In this document: positions 1 to 12,371 of the stretch, one piece after another
Position numbering within the stretch: the stretch's first letter is position 1
Layout: every line of letters begins with the position of its first letter
From: Cordia subcordata
Lineage: Eukaryota > Streptophyta > Magnoliopsida > Boraginales > Cordiaceae
Direction of reading: 5' to 3'
Assembly: GCA_028554755.1 (NCBI GenBank)
Contig: JAPTOF010000016.1
Span: 2,182,501 to 2,246,500, forward strand
Length of the DNA stretch: 64,000 bases
Made by a program: the position numbers and the translations under genes
Notes under the pieces: generated by a model
Databases searched by the model: none
What the model was told of the DNA's origin: nothing
Seen by the model: the letters and a program-made list of their open reading frames with translations, nothing else

Positions 1-2293
1 AACTTAAGGCTATGGAAGGTGAATTTACCGATTCTCAAATTATCGTAATGCTTGGTGAGAATGGGATGGGAAGACAACATTTATCCGCATGCTGGTTGGT
101 TTTCTTCCCATCATTTTTATGTCTTTTGAGTGTTGAATTGTCTGTTGTTTTACATTTTAAATTCTTGATTGTGATTGACAGGCTGGTCTTTTGAAGCTGA
201 TGTAGTCGAAGCCTCTGATGTTGAGATTCTTAAGTTTAATGTCTCTTACAAGCCTCAGAAGATCAGTCCCAAATTTCAGTCTACCGTCAGGCAATGGCTT
301 CACCAAGAGAAATGTAATTTATATACCCATCCTCAGTTTATATTAGATGTAATGAAGCCATTGCAAATTGAGCAACTAATGGATCAAGAAGTTGTAAATC
401 TTTCCGGAGGAGGGTTCATAGAGTTGCCTTGGGTCTATGCCTTGGGTCTATGCCTTGGGAAGGTGAACTATCTCTAGTTTAGTTTCATTGCTGTTCTATT
501 GGACCCAGATGTATACATTAGTACAGCTAACATAAACACATCATTGGTGAACTATCTCTAGTTTAGTTTCATTGCTGTTCTATTGAACCCAGACATATAC
601 ATTAATACAGCTAACATGGACACAATTTATTTGGAAAGATTTCGGTTCTGAGTGATTGATGATTCCTAGGATAGTGTTACCATTGTCATATATGAGAAAA
701 AAATTATTTTTGGGGCTTATACTTTGCTCCATTCTGTAACCATGTTCTTAGTTTCTTACCGGCTCTTTCTGATTCTTGAAAATAAAGGGGTGGTGCCAGT
801 AGGGAACTCGGAGACGCCTTGGAACAGAGGTTAAGTTGCATGCATATGCTAGTTTAATTGTGCAGATGTAGAAACTTTTACATGTACTGTCTCACTTGTA
901 TGAGAGCACAGCACTATAGGAGGAATACTGCAAATAGGGTTCAAAAACTAACTGAAATAAGTTGAATATATGCACCATGATAGCATGGTTGAATATTAAA
1001 GAAGCTTATATTTAACTTTACGATTGATAAATGTAAGCAACAAGCAGCAGGTTGATTGACATAGATGCATAAAATGTCTACATTTTGCTGTTATTCAGAT
1101 GATGCTTGACATTGGTGTGAACAATTTTTTTCAAGTTAATTCCAAGGGAACAATTTGATTTTCTAATCCTGAAATTTTCATCTTCTCTTCCCCCTTTTGG
1201 GTGTCCCAAGTGCTAGGTATTTTATGAAGCCCGAACCTGCTCCTGTTGGAATTGCTGCTTATTTGTGTTTTAGGTAATCTTTCTTCTCTTTTTCTTTTTA
1301 GTTACATCCTATTGCTTGTTAAACTCCTGGATGGTACGTACAACTGTTTTTACTTTTTCTTTTTAAAGGCAAATGGGTTTCTTCATGTCTGGTGTTTAAT
1401 AGATATGGTTCACAAGAACAATTGCATTGCTAGGTTAATTTCTCGGGTAGTAGGGTAATGTAGGTTATCACAAAAGCAATTATGTGTCTTTAATTTTCCC
1501 CTGAAAAGACATATTTCTATAATCATTGCTAGGATCCCTGCTTGCTTGCTGGAAACCATTTCAAGACACTGTATGTGAGATATACTTAAGATTTGATAAA
1601 ACAAATAAAAATGAGCTGTGTTCTAGGAAATGGGAATTCAAACATAGTGTTTTCTTTTTGGTCAAGAATTCAAACATATGTTTCTGATTGTTTTCTATTG
1701 TCTGACTTCTCATTACTAATTCCCATGCAGCTGGCTGACATTTATTTGATAGATGAACCAAGTGCATATCTCGACTTGGAGCAGCGTATTGTTGCTTCAA
1801 AAGTCATAAAGAGACATATACTTCACAGAAAGAAGACAGCATTTGTGGTCGAACATGATAATGGCAACATATCTGGCAGATAGGGTTATCGTGTACGAGG
1901 GGAAGCTTTCAGTTGATTGTATAGCAAATGCACCTCAGTCTTTGTTGACTGGAATGAACCTTTTCCTATCAGTAAGTCTCGTGATAATCATATATCTTTC
2001 ATATCTGCTGTGCTGTACTAAGAAGGAAATATAAATATTTAAGCATATAAAATCTGAAAGTCCAGTCTAGGAAGAGCTCAATTAAATCCAGTTAACCAGT
2101 TCCCTGTCCGTGTATCTTCTAAATCTTCATCACTAACTTTCACATGAATGAATTCTTTTTAGGATATATGCAGCATCTGGATATTACATTTAGATGGGGC
2201 TCAACAAATTATCGTCCCAGAATCAATAAGCTGGATTCAACCAAAGATAGAGAGCAGAAGAATGCTGGATCCTACCACTACCTTGATGAGTAA
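1..2293 (+). pseudogene. ABCE/RLI (RNase L inhibitor-like) ABC protein, decayed 3' part
   Basis: Translations match the second nucleotide-binding domain and C-terminus of plant ABCE proteins, soluble ATPases that split ribosomes. Visible pieces are the Walker A region (about 12-110), the block around [16 protein letters not shown] (about 200-290), an altered signature motif reading LSGGGFIEL (about 400), Walker [11 protein letters not shown] (about 1745-1775), the HD switch region (about 1850), and a last exon ending in TAA at 2291-2293. Introns remain: roughly 462-1730 and 1972-2162, with GT and AG borders, so this is not a processed copy. It is broken several times. One base is missing in Walker A (near 70), one near 200, a 13-bp unit is duplicated near 429-455, and about 5 bp are lost near 1857. 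The 5' half lies outside the window or is gone. The family call is firm; a functional product is very unlikely. Confidence 0.88.
462..626 (+). repeat. 84-bp tandem duplication at an intron start
   Basis: Two copies (462-545 and 546 to about 626) both begin GGTGAACTATCTCTAG and share about 80 bp with a few substitutions. The first copy begins at the 5' splice site of the ABCE-like pseudogene intron, so the donor sequence itself has been duplicated. Confidence 0.9.
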
Positions 2294-3833
2294 TTTGACT
2301 TTACACAGGTTATATTCATGCTCGTCATGACCTCTTCTGTAGACACCTAGATTTGAGAGAAGCTCAACGCATTCATCAGCTGCTGATTATTGATGTTCAA
2401 GAGTTCTACACTTGAGACCTTGGCCCCTGATTCTGATGATAATGCTGATCACTAACACGTGCTTGCAATTGTAAAAAGTTTAACATGAGATTTTTTGCTT
2501 GGGGCGGATTAGTACATTTGCTGATCATGTATGCTAATTCTTTTTGCTCACCAGTTATGATGTTTTGTCATGTTTTACAGAGTGGTTTTAGGGGGTTTCA
2601 TTTGTATTTGTTGAATATAGGCTGTTGTGCACTTGTACTATGAAAAGTGAGCAATGAAGTGGATTTTGATTGATTTGTGACTTTATTTTTCACGATTTTA
2701 TTTGAATAATGAGATTCTTTTATAGAACATCAACTGGTCCAAGAATTCTTTTGTTCTTAAGACTCATAATAGCCATCCTGTAAAGACACATTCTGCTGCA
2801 TGAACATCTGCCTTCAAATACACTTGTCTACCTCCAGGATTCCCCCAAAATTGCTAGTGCGATGGTATGGAGTCAGCTTGGAGAAGGTAAGATCATGTCA
2901 ATGCAGCATTGCCTTTTCTTCTGTTCATGTTTTATGAAACTTTTCTTACATATAGTTATTAGTTTTCATATTTTGGATCCCAAAAATTCATCTTTGTTCT
3001 TGATACAAGGAATCAATGGATTTCTAGTCTTACCTTAATTCACACTTAGGTCCATAGTGAAAATAGGATTGGATCCCTTCGTAGCACTATAACGAGATCA
3101 AGCATCTTGGTGTTGCTCATAGTCTAATTTCTTGGACATAACCTTAACACATTGCTCATGCTCGAGTGTGCCCGATCAGTTGTTGATCCTACCGGTGTAC
3201 CCAAGAGATGTTAAGGTCGTGTTCGGTACAATTACCTGTTGCTCATGCTCGAGTATGTCGGTTCATTTGCCTTTCACATAGCATAACAAGAAATTTCTTG
3301 TAGTCTTGATTATTTTGCGCCTAATTTTCTGAAGGTTCCGTATCTCTGGAAGAAATTGAGGATGCAAGTAGAAACTCAGTGTTTTTCTAACTTGGTTTGT
3401 TATTTCTTTCTGGAGGATCCTAATCTGTTAAGGGAGAAGTTCACAATCATTAAATCTCTTTTATAACGTTATAGTATAGAAAGGGAGTTCATGTAACAAT
3501 ATTTAGCATACAAGCAGTCAACGGTGGATTCTTGACAAGCTAAATAGATATTCAGTAATGGACTATAGGGCCCAGCCCAGAGATGGGCTGGGTTTTCATC
3601 CGAAACTTACCACTGGATATTCCAGAACGAGGCCCGTTGATTTGTAGTGTGTTATGTATCCAGCAACATGAGAGATTGGCTGCAGGCCGTGGCATGACTC
3701 TAGCTCCTTCTTATGGAAAGAGATAGAAGGGACGAGACACTCTCATGACCGATCGTGTTATGACTTGATTTTGCTTTCTTTGAAATGAATAACAAACTTT
3801 CAGAAATGGAGAAGGAAAAAAAGTGCTCCAAAA
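2294..3833. other. Intergenic, downstream of ABCE pseudogene
   Basis: No coding frame is convincing. The stretch holds a 15-bp direct repeat (TGCTCATGCTCGAGT at 3153-3167 and 3240-3254) and a short perfect hairpin near 3571. No transposon ends were recognised. Confidence 0.5.
3571..3592. repeat. Perfect 9-bp hairpin
   Basis: CCCAGCCCA (3571-3579) pairs with TGGGCTGGG (3584-3592) across a four-base loop. It is isolated, with no T-run after it, and its role is unknown. Confidence 0.6.
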
Positions 3834-6433
3834 CTAAACGATCGTAACGAGATTAGTCAAGGGACTATAAACTTTCCAAGCAAAATTAGAAAAGGAAATC
3901 ATTGGCCGAAATAAAACATATGTATATACATATATATATATATATATGTATATCTTGAAGCAGTACATAATTTTAAAACTTTTAATTACTATAGTATTGA
4001 TTCTTTTATAAAAAAAATATTTCCTAAAAGAAAATATTTTTTGCAACCAAAATTTTGATTAGATTTTAGAATTTTAGAAAAAAGTCGAAACTCTAAAAAA
4101 AAAAAAAGCTCAATTTTAACTTTTTCTAAAAGTAAGAAATTTGAGCTTTTAAAAGAACTACTCTGTTCTTTCAAAAGTTCTTAGAAAATCATTTTAAAAA
4201 ATGTCAATTTAAATTAACCCCATATCTTTTTGGACTTGTTTGGATTCATGAAATAAAATAAGAATAAATAACACCCTATCCTCTGCGTTTGTAATAAAGG
4301 AATAAAGTTGGTTCAATCATGAAAAATGGACATAGGAAGTTCAGATCCTGACTGAATAGGTCAAATTTTTAAGAAAAGATTTTTTTTTTTGGGGAAAAAA
4401 AGAGAATTAATGGTGGTTCTCTACTTACTTCTTAATGATGATTCAAACTCAATAATTATATGTCTCAAGTGAAGGTACTATCATTAAGCTACACCTCTTG
4501 TTAATTTTTATGAAAAGGTTCATCAAGAATTATGAATTTTCTTGGTTTGAATTGGAAAGAAAACTTGAAAACAGAGGCATCAATAAACTAGCAAGGAAAT
4601 TAATTATGTAGTTCTGAAGCAAAGTGTATGCATGATCAAGTTTAATGATTACGTCATTTGAGAAATTCACGTACTTGGTTAAACTCTTCCAGATTCCTTT
4701 TTAATACATATTGTAATATTATAACAAATGGTTAAGATTTGTTGAAGTTCAATCATATAAATTAATTGATTAATATGATAAGTGTTTCAAAATTTTTTAT
4801 TATAGACTTAATTCTTGAGATTTTTTTATGTGTAGATTTTTTTTATATATTTTAACACTAATAAATTTTACAGTTATATCATCATTTTGTAGTTATCGGA
4901 TTTTTTAATAATATTATAATTTTGCCAGAAAATCTGGATCTATTCTCAAAGTCAACTCTAGAACTAGATTAGTTTAAGAGCCAAACAGACACGACTCACG
5001 AGTAATTTAATTATCCCTAAATCCACAATTAACAAGGTTCTATACATACTAAAACCTAAACTTCATCCCAAGCATAATTAGATGTGAGCTCCAACCAAAT
5101 ATATTTAATATTACTCTTACAAAACAAAAGCATCTGACTAATTTGTCGGCTTTGACTCAACTTTAGCTGTAATAATTTTAATTTAATTATTGCTCCATTG
5201 ATGTCTCCTGGTGCAGTGCTGTTCTTTTTTTTTTTTTTTGGTCCCTGCATTAATTATACGTGTCTTTTAAAACCAAATAGCAATTGACATATAATGTTTG
5301 ATCTACGTAGGTACGTACATATTTTACGTACGTGCATGTGTACTTCAAATCAGACAACAGCACGTGTCTGCTGTGACGTGGATCTGCACGCTAATCAATA
5401 ACGTGTTTAATTATATTTGTTGTACTTAACATGCCCGCGAGCTAACTAATGTGCTTAATTGTATGTATTGTGCTTTTCACGTCTTAATGTACGAATTTGT
5501 ACGTTTCTTAAATTTGTACGTTTCTTGAAAATACTTTAACGGTAAGAATTAAGATTGAATGTTGTTTTTTACCCGAATTTGATCCCCATCTCCTACTTTA
5601 GATAAATGCCCTCGAAAGTGATGGTATGGTTCCTCAGTTGCATGTTCCTTGTCACAAAAGTAGGAACTTGCATGTGTCTATTTAAATGTTGGTGATGGTG
5701 AAATCCTAATTCATGACTAAATGTTTTTTGAATTGGTGATAGTAAAATCTTAATTCGTGACTTGGAGTGGCACTACGATAAATTATATCATTTTAAAGTT
5801 TAAAATTACAACGAAAGATTAGTTAATTATATTTATTGTACTCGGTAATATATATTGGCAGCACGCATGTAGACGACACTTTGATCATATTAATTTAATA
5901 TAATTTGAAGTGTTAGTCAAAATAATCTGATCCCTAATTAATTCAATAAATGAAGTGTCTATCCTCATAATAAAGTACGATCAAAGAGAGGTGAGAATGA
6001 TATAAGAGGTTACAAAACTAGTCAAATCTTATCTGTAAAGTCTCGATTGACATGCAAATAAAGTCATGATCGATGGATTAGAATAATCATCAAAAGGAGA
6101 TACTGACCTGTTTTAGCTTTCATTGTCTATTTAGATCATGAATCAAGCACTGCAAGTGAGCTCTTGCTAGGTACCTACAGCCAGTTTGCTACTCTTTTCA
6201 TATATATATATATATATATATATATCTGTTAAATTATATTCATTTTTTTTTAAATTTGTTGAAAGCGTATTGGATTTTTTTGTGCTATAAAAGTTTCTTC
6301 ATAATTCGTCTTTATTTTTAAAACTCTATTATAATTTCTTCGTACTTTCTAAAATATAACATGTCTCCCATTTCCCAAGGATAATTGGTGCCTTGCTTCA
6401 AACGGTAGAAACTAATTAAATACAAAAGGTTTT
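3834..6433. other. AT-rich intergenic DNA
   Basis: This is low-complexity A/T sequence with short (AT)n arrays at about 3926-3950 and 6199-6226 and a patch of ACGT-containing motifs around 5300-5420. I see no supported gene or bounded element. Confidence 0.5.
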
Positions 6434-6441
6434 GCACACTA

Positions 6442-6660
6442 AATTAGGGGTGAGTATTATTTGGATATAACCGAATAACCAAACTGAAGTACGAATTTCG
6501 GTTAGGTTATTTTTATTTTTGGTTCTATTTTGGTTATTGCAAATAGAAAGATTCAATTTTAGTTCATTTTTGGTTATTTCTCAAAATTTAGTTAATAACC
6601 GAATAGGTATTTTTTAATAAAAAGTTTTGTTTAGTTATTATTTTCAAGTTTTTGTTCATA

Positions 6661-6698
<38 letters not shown>

Positions 6699-6992
6699 TT
6701 ATATTATTCTTATAGATATAATGTGAATTTTGACGATGGATGTTAGAATTTAGTTATTATAATTTACAAAGAAATTTAGTTATTTTAATTAATTTTGAAT
6801 AATGTATATTTTTTGAAAAAATTCGATTATTTTGGTTACAATCGAAAGCGAACAAGAAAATTTTAACTAAATAATTTCAGTTGCTAATAAGTTTGGTTCG
6901 GTTTCTTTTATTAATTTTTAAATTTTCAAAAATATAAGTTTATTAAAATTTAGTTTCTATTTCGATTTGATTAAACCAAAGACTCATTCCTA
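6442..6992. mobile_element. hAT-type MITE, probable
   Basis: The left end reads TAGGGGTGAG (from 6445) and the right end, reverse-complemented, reads TAGGAATGAG (to 6992), an imperfect terminal inverted repeat of a kind common in plant hAT elements. GCACACTA (6434-6441) and GCACACTT (6993-7000) are candidate 8-bp TSDs with one mismatch, although three bases (AAT) separate the left one from the TIR. The interior is AT-rich, with (AT)n(GT)n at about 6659-6698, and has no transposase. The exact left border is uncertain. Confidence 0.5.
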
Positions 6993-7045
6993 GCACACTT
7001 TAGATAATACATGGGATTCAATGCTTTTCACCTTTCTTTTATGAG

Positions 7046-7132
7046 AGAGAAATCTAATAGGTAGAGCTTGACCATCGGACATCCGGCGGAGCTCGACCAT
7101 CGACTAGTAACTCTCAAATACGAATTCACCCT
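7046..7132 (-). mobile_element. Old 3' fragment of the window's SINE family
   Basis: On the minus strand this stretch aligns with the 3' part of the SINE at 41588-41830, including the duplicated GGTCGGGCTCCGC unit (here seen as diverged GAGCTTGACC and GAGCTCGACC blocks). Most differences are C-to-T or G-to-A changes, as expected from decay of methylated sites. The A and B boxes and any TSD are not recognisable, so it is a truncated relic. Confidence 0.65.
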
Positions 7133-7694
7133 TTTTTAAAAAAAAAAACTTATTGTAAATGGAATCACATTACATTAATATAAAAATTACAAACTCAATG
7201 ATATATTTAATTAATCAACGATAAATTTAATCTTTGATTCTTTTGATTGACGAATCAACACCTTTTGAGGTAGTTAGGGACAGCTGGCCAACTTCTTGGT
7301 TAACTCAGTTGTCAAAGGGTATAATCATAAGCTGCTACTGCTCCATTGGATTTGATAACATCATCAAGGAAAAAAAAGGTATCTTGTAGTGGCTTCCAAC
7401 CCAGAAAATATTTCAACTAGCCAGAAAAAAATTATTATCCAAGTGGGGTAGAAGAAGTTTGATTAGTTTTTGATGTCTGTACCATGCACGCTGTTCTCAA
7501 ATCCCATCCCATCTCTTTATGTCTTATTCCAACTATTATAAAAAGAATACTAACAACAACAACCACGACAATAATAATAATAATAATAATAATTTTGTTG
7601 TAGTCAGGTACCATGCCCATAATGTGTCAGCTAGCTTAGTTTTTGTGGTGAGATGAGGAGACCATGGACCCTTCATGTCCTTGTCCTAAAAAAT

Positions 7695-8401
7695 TAGGAA
7701 TGATAATGGGACGGATATCCTATTCATGAAAGAATTCTAAACTCGCTATTTGGATAGCATCTCAATTTTAATTTCTGTCCCAAATTCGGATAAAAATTAA
7801 ATGAGAATCTTATTTTCAGAACATCTCAAACTCGCGGGTACCTGGAACGTCCCAAATCCAGTTTAAAAAAAATAAAAATTTTAATAAAAATTTAATAAGA
7901 AATGTCCCAAACTAAAATTTAAGACATGTTCTCAACCCCGAAAACCGAATTAAATTACTAAATTCTAAAAAACTAACCAATCAAATAATTCTTCCCAAAA
8001 AATCTAAACAATATTCCTAAAATACATTAAAATAATAAAATTTTAAAGAGTAAAAAGTTAAGGGTTTCAAACCTTACTATTAGTAGAAAGTAAAAATTTT
8101 TTCTTAATTTTTAATATATAATATGTACTTAAAACTATAATTAATTAATAAATATAAAACACTTATATATATAAACACACACACAAACATATATATATCT
8201 GTACATATATGTATATATATATAACCGGATTCGGGAATGCGGGTATCCGGGGGGTCAATCCCAGTTCCTTTTCAAATTCGAACGAGTATTTTTAATCATT
8301 TCGGATTCGTTCCGGGTTCTTAATGGGACGGATTTTATCCGATTTTAATCAAGTCGGTCAATGTCGGGTGCCCTAAGTCACTTATCCTATTGCCATCCCT
8401 A
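7695..8401. mobile_element. hAT-type MITE, copy A
   Basis: The termini are TAGGAATGATAATGGGA at the left and, reverse-complemented, TAGGGATGGCAATAGGA at the right. Candidate 8-bp TSDs TAAAAAAT (7687-7694) and TCAAAAAT (8402-8409) differ at one base. The element is 707 bp, AT-rich inside with GC-richer ends, and has no coding capacity. It shares ends with 9922-10491, so both were probably moved by the same hAT transposase, which is absent here. Confidence 0.75.
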
Positions 8402-9921
8402 TCAAAAATTTATTTGGATCTACACAAAATGTATTTAAAATTATTGCTTGTATGACAACATATTAACTCCAGCCTATTTATGACTAATTGGTTTGTTGCA
8501 AAACTGGGACGCAACCATGGTTTTGTTTCTGGCACATTGGAATGGTATTTTGCCAACAGATCCATGAGCGAGGCAATGGATGTGGCAAACTATATATGTA
8601 TGTGAATGTAATTGACCCTAATTCTAAATCTATTTCCATATGAGGATGAAAAAACTTTTAGGTCGGTGACATTAATTAAAGAAACTTTTGCTTTGAGTTT
8701 CAGTTTGTATTTGTTTTTACACATAATGGCCGGTGGCAGATCCAAGTGTGTGATTGTAGGGGTTCCAGCCGCTCCGTTGCCACTTACTTTAAAATATTAC
8801 CAAAAAGCCTTAATGCTTTTTGTTTGAAGATCCATTCAAGCTTCATAACAACACAATGTTAGTTTTGATCTCTAAGATCAATACATTACTCTGTCCCCAC
8901 TAATAATACATCCTAATGCGCCCTACTTAATTATACTAATTAATGTGCTAGTAATGTTATGCAAAATTCATGAGATGAGAGAGTAGCTCGTGTGGTTGAG
9001 GTTATTTTCTTTAAAAAAAAATATTGGATTCAAATTTTATAGGAACGGAAATTGAATTAAGGGTGAAAGTAAAAAAAAAAATTCATATTGTAATCAAACT
9101 GAGGCTGTTCATAGTACAAAACTCATCATTAATAAACATCAAGTCAAATTATTCTTTCTTTGCTTGTGTTAGTGGGCAATAGCTTGTGAATGCTTGTCCA
9201 GCATATACACACACATGTTGCACATACTTGGCTAGTTTTTCATCAAGTGGATTTGTAACAGATTCAGACAACAATAACTGATTTTGAAGAAGCAAGAAAA
9301 AGTAAAGCTAATTATTGTCAAATTGGTCTACAAAAGAAAAAAGAAGGGGAAAAAAAAGGTGTGGGACATTTTCATCATTTGTTTGTACATTCATGACACT
9401 TGCAAGGTAGTTGATTAATGTAATAAGTTACATCACCACCATGTTTCATTGCTAAGACAGCAGCTATAAGCATAATGGGACTTTGGATATATATATATAC
9501 TGCGCATAAAATATCCACCTCAAAATGTCACCTTTATAGACTATACTGTTGGACTATCTATCAATCTCTAGAACACTTTTTTTATCTGACACACGTTACA
9601 CACACTACACACAAGACAAAACACTTAAATTATATGATATGTGTGTGAGAGGAAGTAATATACAGCTGTAATCCAGTTTCCCTGAAAGCAATGGTACATA
9701 GTAATCAACATCAAACAATTCATAATATTTGACGCCACTTATTCAAATAAAAGCTACTTAATTTTACTAAGATTTTCTGTCCAAGAAGCAAAGTCTGGTC
9801 CCAGTGCCTAAAAATGCATGACTAGCAAGCTCATCTGTATGTTCTTGTATTATCTAGTTGTTTATTTTATTTCATTTTTTTCGGGTGAGTAATAAATTAT
9901 CTAATTTTTTGATCTATTACT
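8402..9921. other. Intergenic DNA with one SINE-like relic
   Basis: Apart from the tRNA-like promoter relic at 8982-9092 and short A/T runs, I see no gene or bounded element here. Confidence 0.45.
8982..9092 (+). mobile_element. Degenerate tRNA-related SINE-like sequence
   Basis: An A-box-like GTAGCTCGTGTGGTTGAGG is followed about 45 bp later by a B-box-like GGATTCAAATT and then by GGGTGAAAG plus an A-run. The same order occurs at 23541-23662 (minus), and the first part at 32237-32297. No TSD was found. Confidence 0.4.
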
Positions 9922-10491
9922 TAGTGATGGTAATAGTACCTATCCCTACTCTACTCCGTAAGAGTACCACAGGGATATGGACGGATTTTTCAAAAAACCC
10001 TACTAGAAGCAGATCGAGGTTTTCTTCCCTCCGCTAGTACAGGGGTGGGATGGGGAAGAGGTTTATCCATTTTGCCCGCGCTATACACGTATATTTGTCA
10101 TTTTTAGAGTGTTCTTATATATTTTTAATAAAAATATTATATTATTTTGTATATATTTTTAATATTTTTAATACAAGATATATATCACTAGAGATCTATT
10201 AAGTTTAGTGGTAAAAATTAATTTATTTTTAATAAGTTCTCTAGTATTGTTTTTTTTTTAAAAAATTAATACCTATGACTTTGTTAATTGGTACTCCATA
10301 AGGACAGGGAGGTTTTTTCTTTTTTTTTTTTCTCCCCATCCAACAAAGGTGGTGATTGTAGTATATATTGAGTTTACTCTAATACCAGGTATATAGTAGA
10401 GGTAAGAATAAGAATTTTATTAATTAGTATATAGTAAGAATAAGCGCGCCTCGTCCCTCTCTCACTCTATTGCCATCCCTACTATTACTAT
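9922..10491. mobile_element. hAT-type MITE, copy B
   Basis: The element is bounded by a perfect 8-bp TSD, CTATTACT, at 9914-9921 and 10492-10499. The left end TAGTGATGGTAATAG and the reverse-complemented right end TAGGGATGGCAATAG form the TIR. It is 570 bp with no open frame of note, and the 8-bp duplication is the hAT superfamily length. Copy A at 7695-8401 has the same ends. Confidence 0.85.
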
Positions 10492-10975
10492 TCATCCCAT
10501 TTATTAGAATTCTAAAGATATTTGTGCATGAAAATGTTTTAGGAGATTGGTTAATTAGTGCGTACATTAGATTCGTTTAATTTTAGCTAACATAACAAAT
10601 TTATGAAGCTCACTTTTTTTTTTCTTTTGCTTTTGGTAAATAAGTTTTTAGAACATAGCTTAATAATGCATATATAGATTGTTGTGAACTCATAAAAGGT
10701 ATCATGGATGATCTTAACTGCTCCTTTTCAACTGTCCGGCTACTCTGACATAAATAGTTTGCAAACTTTTAGACTACTAGCATTTACAAGCATTTCGATG
10801 AAAATAGACATGTTTTTATGCTATAAATCTGGTAAATGCTTATAAACCACAGATTCTTCATTCTAAGATATATATTGATGCTAAGGAAATATTTTATATA
10901 TATATCAATTACATAATAGGCTAAGAAATTAGCAATTAAAACGAAATTAGCAATTTGTTTAATTACATATACATA

Positions 10976-11023
<48 letters not shown>

Positions 11024-11379
11024 AATTGTTTAATTACATAAATAGGTTAAGAAATTCAAATAATTAGCAATTTTGCAATCAAAGATTTTTAGTATTCCTT
11101 ATCTTTCTATCTAGAGATCATTAATGTTTGTACCAATTAATTCCTTCTTCCTTGTGACCATATTGAACTCAACTCATTTTCTCTCTCCGTTATCAACGAT
11201 ATATTGTAATTTTCTCATCAATTCTTTTTACTTGAGAGAGATATTGCGAGAACTTGTCGAAAATTGTGTAAAAACTTGCCATGTGTCATACTTTTATTAC
11301 TTTAGGTACTTCATACCATTACGCGAAAGCCTCTAAATTAATAACATATACATCCTTAGAGTCGCTAAATTGATGAGGA
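10492..11379. other. AT-rich intergenic DNA
   Basis: This stretch contains a long (AT)n array at about 10980-11022. No gene is supported. Confidence 0.5.
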
Positions 11380-12371
11380 CACTACAAGAAATAATACCAG
11401 TAATTATATATATTTTGATCTCTTGTTATATTTGAAAATGTAATTAAAAAAAATTGTTATACTTGTTACAAGTGTAACTAATATTGATGCAATAAAAAAA
11501 TTACTATGTTTAAAAATGTAACTAATATTTGCTGCATTAAAAAATGTAGCTAATATTAGTTATACTTTGAAATGTAGCTAAGGTTTACTATATTTGAAAG
11601 TGTAACTAATATTAGTTACACTTTGAAATATAGCTAAAATTTATTACACTTTCACACACACACACACATATATATATAATATGTAAACACAAAAAATTAA
11701 AATTAGAATAAAACTTGAACTGTAATGGTTCAATTTGTATAAAAAGTAGAGAAAAACCAATAAAAGAGAGTTTTGCATCAACTGGTATTATAGACAATAT
11801 GTTATTACAACATTCTCAAATCCACCAATGTGGGACAAAGTACAAAGAAAAACCAATAAAAGAGAGTTTTGCATTAAGTGGTTTTATAGACTATAGTATT
11901 ATAACATTTTCAAATTCATCGATGTGGGACAAATCACATGCCATAGGCTTCAACTTCATGCTTTTGAAGTATACTAAGCAAATGCCACTTATACTTACCA
12001 ATTATTTAGTTATACTTTGAAGTGTAACTAAATTAGCTACACTTCCACACTTGGAAGTGTAACGAAATGGTTGGTATATAAAAAATTTTACAAAGATATT
12101 TTGTTATACTCTAAAGTGTAACCATTTCAAAAATCCTTTTTATATTTCCGTCAAGTGTAACAAAAAATACATAAATACACTTGTACTTACCAATTAAGTA
12201 AATGCCACTTACTTACCAATTATTTAGTTACACTTAGAAGTGTAACAAAATGATTATGATATAAAAAAATTATACAAAATATTTTGTTATACCTGAAAGT
12301 GTAACTATTTCTCTACACTTTCTTCAAGCATAACGCAAAAAATGTAATTATTGGCATAAAATATTGTAGTG
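11380..12371. mobile_element. Non-autonomous CACTA transposon, copy 1
   Basis: The left end reads CACTACAAGAAATAATACC and the reverse-complemented right end CACTACAATATTTTATGCC, the canonical plant CACTA (En/Spm) terminus. Flanking trinucleotides are GGA and GAA, a TSD with one mismatch. The interior is packed with the palindromic motif TTACACTT...AAGTGTAA in both orientations, like the subterminal transposase-binding repeats of CACTA elements. At 992 bp there is no transposase, so it would need one in trans. A 96-bp tandem duplication lies inside. Confidence 0.85.
11751..11942 (+). repeat. 96-bp tandem duplication inside CACTA copy 1
   Basis: Units start at 11751 and 11847 with GAAAAACCAATAAAAGAGAG, and both contain GATGTGGGAC-like blocks. 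The duplication creates an apparent 101-codon frame that I do not consider a gene. Confidence 0.85.

Noticed and set aside
10980..11022. Long (AT)n run considered as a cruciform or origin
   Set aside because: Plain AT microsatellites are common in plant DNA; nothing nearby supports a function.
11715..12020. 101-codon frame inside CACTA copy 1
   Set aside because: It arises from a 96-bp non-coding tandem duplication and has no similarity to a transposase.
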